Source: Jutongia hominis (GTDB taxonomy: Bacteria > Bacillota > Clostridia > Lachnospirales > Lachnospiraceae). From it: a DNA stretch of 64,000 nucleotides. Where the stretch lies: assembly GCF_014384965.1 (NCBI RefSeq), contig NZ_JACRSW010000009.1:1-64000 (forward strand), read 5' to 3'. Numbering within the stretch: position 1 is the first letter of the stretch; every line of letters begins with the position of its first letter. Shown in pieces: positions 51,879-59,861 of this stretch. Made by a program: the position numbers and the translations under genes. The notes under the pieces were generated by a model. It had not been told where the DNA came from. It saw nothing but the letters and a program-made list of their open reading frames with translations, and did no database searches.

Positions 51879-52454
51879 GTGGGAAATATATTTGTTATCA
51901 TCATTTCATCGATGCTTGTCAGCAACGTTGTACTTAGTCAGTTCCTCGGTATCTGTCCTTTCCTTGGTGTATCAAAACAGGTTAGTACAGCAGTCGGAAT
52001 GGGTGCTGCCGTAACATTCGTTATCACCATTGCAAGTGCAATTACCTGGCCGATCTATTATTTCTTATTAGAGCCAAGGGGACTTGATTATTTACAGACG
52101 ATTGTATTTATCCTTGTAATCGCTGCATTAGTACAGTTTGTAGAAATGGTATTAAAGAAATTTATGCCATCTTTACATGCATCACTTGGTGTTTATCTTC
52201 CATTGATCACAACAAACTGTGCCGTACTTGGTGTAGCGTTGAACAATATCACAAACGGATACAATTTCATTGAAAGTGTTGTCTGTGGTCTTTTTACAGC
52301 ACTTGGATTTTTACTTTCTATCACGATCCTTGCCGGAATTCGTGAAAGAATCGAATACAATGATGTTCCTCATTCTTTCAAAGGAACACCGATTGTATTA
52401 GTTACAGCTTGTCTGATGGCAATCGCATTTTGTGGATTTGCGGGATTAGTCTAG
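51879..52454 (+). CDS. rnfA: Rnf complex subunit A
   Basis: A 191-residue six-helix membrane protein homologous to RnfE. It opens FVIIISSMLVSNVVLSQFLGICPFLGVS, with the Cys of the ICPFLG segment thought to hold, with its RnfE counterpart, the membrane iron centre. The start codon is GTG at 51879, ten bases after AGGAGG. Confidence 0.95.
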   Translation: MGNIFVIIISSMLVSNVVLSQFLGICPFLGVSKQVSTAVGMGAAVTFVITIASAITWPIYYFLLEPRGLDYLQTIVFILVIAALVQFVEMVLKKFMPSLHASLGVYLPLITTNCAVLGVALNNITNGYNFIESVVCGLFTALGFLLSITILAGIRERIEYNDVPHSFKGTPIVLVTACLMAIAFCGFAGLV

Positions 52455-52470
52455 GAAGGAGGCAGAAGAA

Positions 52471-53262
52471 ATGAACGGAGTTATTTTAGCAGCATGTGTT
52501 ATTGGTGTACTTGGACTTCTCATTGCCCTTCTTCTTGGTTTTGCAGCAATTAAGCTTGCAGTACCTGTAGATGAAAAGGAGATTGCTGTTCGAGAATATT
52601 TACCCGGTAATAACTGTGGTGGTTGTGGTTATGCCGGATGTGATGCTTTGGCAAAAGCAATCGCAGCAGGAGAAGCACCTGTTAATGCATGTCCTGTAGG
52701 TGGAGCAGCAGTTGCAGAGAAGATCGGAGCTGTCATGGGAGTAGAAGGCGGTGACGCAGTTAAGATGGTAGCCTTTGTAAAATGTGCCGGTACTTGTGAA
52801 AAAGCAGGTATCAAAGCAAACTACTATGGCGTATCTGATTGTAAGAGTGCAGCAGCCATTCCCGGACGTGGTGATAAAGCCTGTGCATATGGATGCCTTG
52901 GTTTTGGTTCTTGTGTAGCAGCCTGTCAGTTTGATGCACTTCATATCAAAGAGGGTGTTGCATTTGTCGATAAAGAGAAATGTGTTGCATGTGGCAAATG
53001 TATCCAGGAATGTCCAAACGGTTTGATCGAATTAGTGCCATATGATGCAAAATATGCGGTATCATGTTCTAACAAGGACAAAGGTCCTAAAGTTATGGCA
53101 GTATGTGATACAGGATGTATCGGTTGCGGTATCTGTGCAAAACAATGTGAGTTTGAAGCAATCACTGTAGAAAACAATATCGCACATATTGATCAAAGCA
53201 AGTGTACGGGATGTGGTAAGTGTGCGGCAAAATGTCCTAAGAAAGTAATTATGGCACACTAA
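52471..53262 (+). CDS. rnfB: Rnf complex subunit B (polyferredoxin)
   Basis: RnfB accepts electrons from ferredoxin. The 263-residue protein has an N-terminal membrane anchor (GVLGLLIALLLGFAAIKLAV), the CGGCGYAGCDALAKAI four-iron motif, and several ferredoxin motifs (CAYGCLGFGSCVAACQ, CVACGKCIQECP, CIGCGICAKQCE, CTGCGKCAAKCP). It is the last gene of the operon, followed by a terminator. Confidence 0.96.
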   Translation: MNGVILAACVIGVLGLLIALLLGFAAIKLAVPVDEKEIAVREYLPGNNCGGCGYAGCDALAKAIAAGEAPVNACPVGGAAVAEKIGAVMGVEGGDAVKMVAFVKCAGTCEKAGIKANYYGVSDCKSAAAIPGRGDKACAYGCLGFGSCVAACQFDALHIKEGVAFVDKEKCVACGKCIQECPNGLIELVPYDAKYAVSCSNKDKGPKVMAVCDTGCIGCGICAKQCEFEAITVENNIAHIDQSKCTGCGKCAAKCPKKVIMAH

Positions 53263-53284
53263 TTAACAGCATTATAAAATAAAA

Positions 53285-53330
53285 ATAAAAAGCAGAATGT
53301 TTCGCAGTCAGCGTGCATTCTGCTTTTTTA
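53285..53330 (+). terminator. Terminator of the rnf operon
   Basis: aaaaagcagaatg (53287-53299) pairs with cattctgctttttt (53316-53329). A family 2 module follows within 15 bases. Confidence 0.85.
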
Positions 53331-53342
53331 TGGAATAAGAAA

Positions 53343-53447
53343 TTGCTCGTACAGTAGTGGTACACCAACAAGAATTGCATTAGCAATTCTTGTAAAGTTT
53401 AATGGTACATTAAACTTTTGACAAAGCGCTGGCTTTGCACTTTTTTC
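53343..53447 (+). repeat. Family 2 multi-hairpin module, long type
   Basis: The usual gctcgta..gtacacc and aattgc/gcaatt hairpins, then an extra stem aaagtttaatg/cattaaacttt whose loop (gta) differs from the copy at 28096, and the final gtgc-less ..aaagcgctggctttgcac stem with T-run. A further hairpin (gtttttttcga/tcgaaaaaaac, 53546-53575) lies just before the next ribosome site. Confidence 0.9.
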
Positions 53448-53599
53448 GTGAAAACCATTAAGAAAAAGTTGCACTTATCAAAGTGTTAAGCTATAATGAA
53501 GGATATAATATTTTTATAAAGAGAGTATGAAGAGGATGGGGAAGCGTTTTTTTCGAAACTTTTTTCGAAAAAAACGAAAACGAAGGAGAAGAGGTTAGT

Positions 53600-55867
53600 A
53601 TGAATCATTTTAAGCAGAGATCTGTACAGTCAGAAGAAAGTTTTTTTAGTAATAACGAAAAAGAAGTTACGCAAATGATCTGCCGTATTATGTCATATGC
53701 ATTTTGCATTTATCCGGTCATGCTTTTACTGAACGTGATCAATCTTTTTAAATTTTCCAATCGTGTAATCTTTTTGATCTTTGTGGTGGGAATTTTTTGT
53801 ACGCTATCACCACTTTTACTTTCCAGGTTTGTGAAGAATCAGACATTTATGAAGTATTATACTTTATTATGTATTATTACAGTTGTAAGTGTACTTGGCA
53901 CAGAATATTATGTCGGGATTTACATTACATATATTATTGCTCCGATTGCGAGTTGTTTGTATTTTGATAAAAAATTTACAGCGAGGATTTTATCTATTTC
54001 TTATGTTGCTTTTCTGATCTCATATTTTTTCAGGTCTTTTCAGATCAGAGATCATCTGTATCCTACAGAAACGATATGGCCAACCTATATTCCGCTGGCT
54101 GCGGGTTTTACGATTGAGTTCTTTGTCAGTCTTTTGTTTTTATATCGTCTGGCTGACAGAATCCATAATTATCTTGTTGATCAAAACCGTCTGATCAATG
54201 ATATGGCAAGAAGTGAAATGAAAACGCAACTGGCAATAGAAGCGACAAAAGATATTCTTTTTGAATATGATGTGACAAAAGATACTTATAGCAGTAATGG
54301 CACGATTTGTGACTGGACGCGTAAAGATGTTTATCTGGAACATTTTAAGGAATATGTCCGTGCAAAGAATTGGCGGACCGAAGACTTTCCGGATACATTA
54401 ATGGAATTTGTGCATATGCCGGTAGAAAATGGTGACCGTTTTCAAAAGGAAATTGATATCAGTTTTATGGAAAATGGACGGGAGTATATTTCATGGGCTT
54501 TTTTTGAGGTTTTGATTATCCGCGATGAGACCGGAAAATCCGACACGATCGTCGGAAAGCTTCGCGATATTACGGAGCAGAAGATAGAGGAATTGCAAGC
54601 AGAGGAAGCAAAAAAATATGATGCATTATCCGGTATGTATAATTATTCCAGCCTTCGTAAGGTCGTGCAGGGCATGGAAGTAATGTACAAAAATAAAACG
54701 CATCAGATCATGATCGTACATATTCGAAATTATGATAACATTGCAGAATGTTATGGAGAGGTATATCGTGATTTTGTGTTGATCAATGTAGCTGATGCGA
54801 TCAAAGAAACGGCTGAAGGAAAAGAAGCATATACCTGCCGGTTATCAAAGGATGCTTTTGCAATCTATATTCCGGATTGTGATCTGGTGGATGCAAGATC
54901 CATGCGTCAGGAACTCAATGACCGTTTGAAAGAAATTTATGTTGGCGAAAAAGAAGAAAATCAATTGGTCTATGATTTTGGATATTATCTTGGCAGCGAA
55001 GAAATGGATGAAATGTTCAAATATGCAGCACAGTACGTTTCACAGGATAAAGAAACAGAAAGTTCTTTTTTAAATGAGTTAGAGGATTCTTTACAATCCG
55101 AAAATATATTTGTTGTGCAAGATGTAAAATATAATGAAGTATCTGAAGCACACAAAGCAGAGACGGCGGAGAATTTTATAAACAATCTCTCCTTACAGAT
55201 TGCATGTGTAAAAGACAGAAGAAGTGCGATTCAGATGACACTGGCTCATGTAGGAAGGTTTTTTGGTTTATCCGGTGTACGCATTTATGAAATGGAAAAA
55301 AGCCAGAAACCGATTCTTCCGGCATTTGAATGGATGACAGATAAAAAAGTTGAGAAAGCATATAAAGAAAGTATGTTAAGTTATCAGGTGCGTTCATTTT
55401 TTGCTGAAAATTTTGAGAAGAGCCGTATTGTGGATAATACAAGTGGAGCGTTTCAGGATTTCTTCCGTCAGTTTGGAAAAACACCATTGTTGTTAGAACA
55501 ATATTCGAGTCTGATCTGTCCTGTGTTGGATGAAGGACAATGTTGTGCGATCATTATTTATGATGTTGCGAAAGATGCCGGTGAATGGGATGATACTTTC
55601 AAAGAGTATATGATAGATGTCAGCAAATTGATCGGTAATAATCTGCTTGTATATTGGACAGAAATGGAAAATTGCTCCAGGGATGCTGCTTTGGCGGATA
55701 TTTCGCATGAGATCCGCACATCAATGAATACGATCGTCGGTATGACCGAAACGGCAAGAGCAGAATACGAGAATAAGGATCAATGGATGCAATGTTTAAA
55801 ATCAATTGATAAATCCGTAGATCATCTGGTAGAAGTTTTAAAAAAATTATCTGATCAGACAGAATAA
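53600..55867 (+). CDS. Multidomain membrane sensor: PAS, degenerate GGDEF, GAF, truncated kinase
   Basis: A 755-residue protein. About five or six membrane segments (residues 25-200) are followed by a PAS-like domain (ATKDILFEYDVTKDTYSS to KLRDITEQKI), a GGDEF-like domain without the GGDEF motif (YDALSGMYNYSSLR, RLSKDAFAIY), a GAF-like domain (LAHVGRFFGLSGVRIYEM), and a histidine-kinase dimerisation domain with its His (ADISHEIRTSMNTIVGM). It stops about 40 residues later, so the ATPase domain is absent. There is no frameshifted remnant after it; a terminator follows at once. It may be a phospho-transfer or regulatory partner of another kinase. Confidence 0.82.
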   Translation: MNHFKQRSVQSEESFFSNNEKEVTQMICRIMSYAFCIYPVMLLLNVINLFKFSNRVIFLIFVVGIFCTLSPLLLSRFVKNQTFMKYYTLLCIITVVSVLGTEYYVGIYITYIIAPIASCLYFDKKFTARILSISYVAFLISYFFRSFQIRDHLYPTETIWPTYIPLAAGFTIEFFVSLLFLYRLADRIHNYLVDQNRLINDMARSEMKTQLAIEATKDILFEYDVTKDTYSSNGTICDWTRKDVYLEHFKEYVRAKNWRTEDFPDTLMEFVHMPVENGDRFQKEIDISFMENGREYISWAFFEVLIIRDETGKSDTIVGKLRDITEQKIEELQAEEAKKYDALSGMYNYSSLRKVVQGMEVMYKNKTHQIMIVHIRNYDNIAECYGEVYRDFVLINVADAIKETAEGKEAYTCRLSKDAFAIYIPDCDLVDARSMRQELNDRLKEIYVGEKEENQLVYDFGYYLGSEEMDEMFKYAAQYVSQDKETESSFLNELEDSLQSENIFVVQDVKYNEVSEAHKAETAENFINNLSLQIACVKDRRSAIQMTLAHVGRFFGLSGVRIYEMEKSQKPILPAFEWMTDKKVEKAYKESMLSYQVRSFFAENFEKSRIVDNTSGAFQDFFRQFGKTPLLLEQYSSLICPVLDEGQCCAIIIYDVAKDAGEWDDTFKEYMIDVSKLIGNNLLVYWTEMENCSRDAALADISHEIRTSMNTIVGMTETARAEYENKDQWMQCLKSIDKSVDHLVEVLKKLSDQTE

Positions 55868-55883
55868 AAGCGATATACAAAAA

Positions 55884-55934
55884 ATATGCCCCCTCTTTAG
55901 CGGATGATATGAGGTACGTTAAAGAGGGGGATAT
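55884..55934. terminator. Bidirectional terminator
   Basis: ccccctcttta (55889-55899) pairs with taaagaggggg (55920-55930), placed between convergent genes. Confidence 0.75.
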
Positions 55935-55951
55935 AAAGCTTAGAAGAAACG

Positions 55952-57007
55952 TTATTTTTTTGCATTTTGTCTGGCAACTTCATTGATCAGATCTTTTGAT
56001 ACTGTATCGGTTTTAGCGTTTTGTCTGGCAACCGCGTTGATCAGATCTTTTGATACTGTATTAGCCTTTGCATTTTGTTTTCCGTGATTAGGGACATTAT
56101 TTTGAGAAGAACAATGTGCAGGATCGTCGTTTTGCGTTCGATTCCTTGCAGCAGAGTTCTTCTTTTTTTGTTTTCGTGCAGCTTCTTTTTCTTTCTTTTT
56201 GTCACGGCGTTTTTTCTGGTATGTGGCAAGGTATGGTTCCAGATAAACCATAATTTTATCATATAGAGGTGCCAGGAAAGAACCGACCGCTTGTATGATT
56301 TTTTGAAAACGCTGTTTTAGTGTTTGCGGAGTAACGCGAATCTGCTCTGTTCCGGCAAAATGATCCAGGCTTCCGTAAATCCGGGAATTTGATTTTGACA
56401 AATGGATCGTAAGCAGACTTTCCGCTTTGGGTACACGAAAATGCAACATACGGTACAAGATCAGAATTGCAAGCAGTATGCTGATGAAAATCTGAGGAAA
56501 TACTTTGAAGTAAATACGATCCAGAGCGGGCGATTTACCCAGATATTCATGTACTGTATCCGTGAAATCGTTTAATGCTGCAACAACATAACGTCCTTTT
56601 TTGATTTGACGATCTATAGAAGAAGCAATCCTATCACATCTTTTTTGTGTCATTTTCTTTTGGATCGAACCATAGCTTCGGAGTGCAACAACCGAATGGT
56701 CCTTTTTTGTACCGACCAAAAGAAAGATCAGGTTTTTTGGAGCATTCTTGTCATTACCGATTTTATCCATATATTTGATATAATCATCCTGATCACCCAG
56801 CTTTTTTGTAATTGTAATATAGACAGAAGTATTATAGTGGTCATAGATCGTATCACATTGTTCTATGATCTGATCGGACTCATCAGTCGATAAAGCGTGG
56901 GCAGTATCTGCAATCACGGTTTTTGCGGCTGCATTGTGTGGAATGAGTATTGCAAAAAGAAAAAAACTGATCCCGAACAAAAAGGAAGATATCATTTTTT
57001 TTGTCAT
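55952..57007 (-). CDS. TPM-domain membrane protein with repetitive C-terminus
   Basis: A 351-residue protein: signal peptide (ISSFLFGISFFLFAILIPHNA), an extracellular TPM domain (TVIADTAHALSTDESDQI to DTVHEYLGKSP), a membrane segment near residues 170-188, then a cytoplasmic part rich in Lys. The last 50 residues repeat about 18 residues: KQNAKANTVSKDLINAVA, then RQNAKTDTVSKDLINEVA, then RQNAKK. Its start overlaps the end of the zinc-ribbon gene by four bases, so the two are translationally coupled. TPM-domain functions are diverse; the role is unknown. Confidence 0.8.
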   Translation of the reverse strand: MTKKMISSFLFGISFFLFAILIPHNAAAKTVIADTAHALSTDESDQIIEQCDTIYDHYNTSVYITITKKLGDQDDYIKYMDKIGNDKNAPKNLIFLLVGTKKDHSVVALRSYGSIQKKMTQKRCDRIASSIDRQIKKGRYVVAALNDFTDTVHEYLGKSPALDRIYFKVFPQIFISILLAILILYRMLHFRVPKAESLLTIHLSKSNSRIYGSLDHFAGTEQIRVTPQTLKQRFQKIIQAVGSFLAPLYDKIMVYLEPYLATYQKKRRDKKKEKEAARKQKKKNSAARNRTQNDDPAHCSSQNNVPNHGKQNAKANTVSKDLINAVARQNAKTDTVSKDLINEVARQNAKK

Positions 57008-58053
57008 AATACAGGTCCTCCTAACAAAGCAGTAAATATGCGAAGAAAAATAAACAGAAAGGTTGCAATGAGTCCAAAGCCGACTGCCAGTTTTGGTAGC
57101 GAGAGCGGCGGATTGCCTGCAACTTTTCCGGTCTGCCCGTTCATCAAAAAGGTATATTCGCTGTCGCGATAGTCATAGCGGACGGTCCAGACAGGTAAAA
57201 GGGTATATTGTGCAGAAAGAAGAGAAGTATTTCCCTCTTTTTCTTTTATAGAAATCTCCTGATAAGAAGCCGCACTTTCCTTTAAGAAGATATCAGTTAA
57301 ATGATCAGCCTGCTTTTTCGCATCAGAAAGGCTTTCATCCTGCGTCGAATTATATTGTTCTGCATAATGCAGGTTGAGATCCTGTAATGAAAATTTCTTT
57401 AAAGCAGTATAATCATATGGCATAAGTTTTTCTAACATTTTCTTAGAAAACATACCGGATGCAGCTTGCGGAATGTGCTTTAAAGTCAGATCAGCCTGAC
57501 GATAGAGCTCATAGCGGCTTGTTTCGGTGATCTTTTCTTTGCCTTCTTTCCATTTTTTGATATTTGCTGTATGTAAAAATGCTTCCTGCTGTTCTTCCAT
57601 ATCATATAACCAAAAAGGCAGATAAAGACCGACTAATTTTGCTTTTTGCTTTTGTTTACCGTATTCTTTTGGTGCAAAGATCATATTTCGTCTCCATTTA
57701 CGGTAGCTTTTTTTGGCTTCTTTATAAGAAATGGAAAAAGGAATGATCCTGGTGGGAGCAAAATCACCTGACATACGTTCACCGGGATGCATCGGCTGTC
57801 CGCAGAAATAACATTTTTCAAGAGAAGTATGGTTGTCGGTGACAAGGACAGCATGACAGTTATTACAGACATATTGTCTTGCCTGCTCATCATCATAAGT
57901 ATCTTTTTCTATATGCGTAGAAAAAGAAGAAAATTCCGAAAGATATCCGGTGATCTCTTCTGTGATGTTGCAGTTTCTACATCGTAAAATGGCATTTTTT
58001 TTGTCAAATTCCATCGGTTCGTGGCATTGGGAACATGAATATTGAAAGTGCAT
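57004..58053 (-). CDS. TFIIB-type zinc-ribbon membrane protein
   Basis: A 349-residue protein. Two zinc-binding knuckle pairs are visible: CSQC...CRNC (near residues 6-29) and CNNC...CYFCGQP (near 63-83). A large middle part follows (IIPFSISYKEAKKSYRKW, LVGLYLPFWLYDME), then a C-terminal membrane segment (LAVGFGLIATFLFIFLRIF). Start at 58053, with gagg in acgaggttgatc; an upstream ATG at 58101 is not supported. It pairs with the TPM protein, a common clostridial pairing; function not known. Confidence 0.8.
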   Translation of the reverse strand: MHFQYSCSQCHEPMEFDKKNAILRCRNCNITEEITGYLSEFSSFSTHIEKDTYDDEQARQYVCNNCHAVLVTDNHTSLEKCYFCGQPMHPGERMSGDFAPTRIIPFSISYKEAKKSYRKWRRNMIFAPKEYGKQKQKAKLVGLYLPFWLYDMEEQQEAFLHTANIKKWKEGKEKITETSRYELYRQADLTLKHIPQAASGMFSKKMLEKLMPYDYTALKKFSLQDLNLHYAEQYNSTQDESLSDAKKQADHLTDIFLKESAASYQEISIKEKEGNTSLLSAQYTLLPVWTVRYDYRDSEYTFLMNGQTGKVAGNPPLSLPKLAVGFGLIATFLFIFLRIFTALLGGPVL

Positions 58054-58162
58054 GATCAACCTCGTTTCTGTAATTATTATGGATATATAATAACATACCA
58101 TGAATTCGCAACGAAAGAAAGCTTGTTTTCTATCTTACATATCTGATAAGGGGAAGGGGCTG

Positions 58163-58623
58163 TGCCTTCCTCACAACAAAAATATCGAATGCGTCATATT
58201 GTTATTTATGATTTGTGTTTCTATTTCTTTTATTTTTTGGAGCACTGTTTCACCTGATAAGAATTTTTAAGATTTTTTTCTTTTTTGCCCTGATTATGGG
58301 CGCTCTCATCTGATATAGGGGCAAGGCCGGTTCTGATGTACATTGCTGTTTGGGAATCTCTAAGCCCGTCGCCACTTGGCTGCTGTTTTTTAGCAGACTA
58401 TGTGTGCGCTACGTGGCTTTGCGAAGCGGAAGCGTGTCCCAAGCAGCAATGCTACTCAGACTGAGTCGCCCCTATAGTTATGACCCGCGCCCAATCAGCA
58501 AAAAAGATTAAAAAATCAAAAATTCTAATCAGCTGTCGTGTCTATCCCAAAAATAAAAAGAAATAGAAACACAATTGAATCTCTTAATATATGACGCATT
58601 CTATTTTTGTTGTGAGGAAGAGC
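58163..58623 (+). repeat. Large palindromic intergenic element, family 1, copy 5
   Basis: Outer arms pair (tgccttcctcacaacaaaaat near 58163 with atttttgttgtgaggaagagca near 58601; tgcgtcatat near 58190 with atatgacgca near 58584; gtgtttctatttctttt with aaaagaaatagaaacac). The core and orientation match copies 1 and 4. The apical hairpin is the shortest (ctgct/agcag, 58380-58396). Between divergent genes; no gene inside. Confidence 0.85.
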
Positions 58624-58802
58624 ATTATAGTTATAGAGGTGTTTTGCAAATGCCTGAATTGGCTTGAAGAGGGGGAGCTTAAAAAAGATTGCACAGAGCG
58701 GTTATGTTCGATATAATAAAGAGATGAGATTTAGGATGGTCAGACAGTAGGTTGCTGTATGATCATCAGGCCGAATAGTGAAAAAGGAAGGAAAATTAAT
58801 AT

Positions 58803-59663
58803 ATGTGGATTGCAAAAGATTGGAAAGATTACGAAGTGATAGATACTTCCGGTGGAGAAAAGTTAGAACGCTGGGGAGAGTATACGCTGGTGCGCCCGGA
58901 TCCGCAGGTAATCTGGAACACACCCAAGAAGCATAAAGGCTGGAAGAAAATGAACGGACATTATCACCGCAGCAACCGTGGCGGTGGAGAATGGGAATTC
59001 TTTGATCTGCCGGATACCTGGCAGATCCATTACAAGAATCTGACGTTCCGTTTACAGCCATTTAAGTTCAAACATACCGGACTTTTCCCGGAACAGGCAG
59101 TCAACTGGGAATGGTTTGGCAAAAAGATTGAGAAAGCACAAAGACCGGTCAAAGTATTGAATCTTTTTGCATATACCGGTGGTGCTACCTTAGCGGCAGC
59201 GGCAGCAGGAGCGAGCGTAACGCATGTGGATGCATCCAAAGGAATGGTGACATGGGCAAAAGAAAACGCTCACGCATCCGGTTTACAGGATGCACCGATC
59301 CGCTGGCTTGTAGATGATTGCGTTAAGTTCGTAGAGCGTGAGATCCGTCGCGGTAACAAATATGATGGGATTATCATGGATCCTCCGTCGTATGGACGCG
59401 GACCCAAAGGAGAGATCTGGAAGATCGAAGAAAAGATCTTTCCGTTTATTCAATTATGTATGCAGATCTTATCAGATGATCCATTGTTCTTCCTGATCAA
59501 CTCGTATACGACCGGATTACAGCCGGCAGTATTATCTTATATGATGAATACAGAGATCGTACCCAAATTTGGTGGTCATGTAGAAGCCGAGGAGATCGGA
59601 CTTCCGGTATCGGGAAATGGTCTGGTGCTTCCATGCGGAGCATCTGGCAGATGGGAAAAATAG
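58803..59663 (+). CDS. Class I SAM-dependent rRNA methyltransferase (RlmI/RlmK-like)
   Basis: A 286-residue methyltransferase. The SAM site is VLNLFAYTGGATLAAAAAGA (motif I), with the acidic end of strand 2 in THVDASKGM and the catalytic IIMDPPSYGRGPKGE (motif IV, DPPSY). An N-terminal beta domain (TLVRPDPQVIWNTPKKHKGW) precedes it. The C-terminal FFLINSYTTGL fits rRNA cytosine methylases of the RlmI/RlmK group. The base modified is not known. A -10 TATAAT lies at 58711-58716. Confidence 0.88.
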   Translation: MWIAKDWKDYEVIDTSGGEKLERWGEYTLVRPDPQVIWNTPKKHKGWKKMNGHYHRSNRGGGEWEFFDLPDTWQIHYKNLTFRLQPFKFKHTGLFPEQAVNWEWFGKKIEKAQRPVKVLNLFAYTGGATLAAAAAGASVTHVDASKGMVTWAKENAHASGLQDAPIRWLVDDCVKFVEREIRRGNKYDGIIMDPPSYGRGPKGEIWKIEEKIFPFIQLCMQILSDDPLFFLINSYTTGLQPAVLSYMMNTEIVPKFGGHVEAEEIGLPVSGNGLVLPCGASGRWEK

Positions 59664-59667
59664 AACA

Positions 59668-59741
59668 ATGCCAATACAGTAGCGGTATACCGGTAAGAAT
59701 TTCTTTGAAATTCCAGAGGCAAAACACATGTTTTGCCTTTA
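59668..59741 (+). repeat. Diverged family 2 module
   Basis: Aligned with the other copies: atacagtagcggtatacc for gtacagtagcggtacacc, then aagaatttctttgaaattcc (stem gaattt/aaattc) and ggcaaaacacatgttttgcc with TTTATT. The bases in both stems differ from the other copies but remain paired. It ends the methyltransferase gene and may be its terminator. Confidence 0.7.
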
Positions 59742-59861
59742 TTGACGGAAAATTTGAATAATGCTATACTTTTAAGGTTAGGCAGAGCAGCAAAGACATG
59801 TGATTTTAAAAGGTAAAAAGTCAAAGCCTGTTTTACTGTTCTGATAGGAGGAAGTAAAAGT

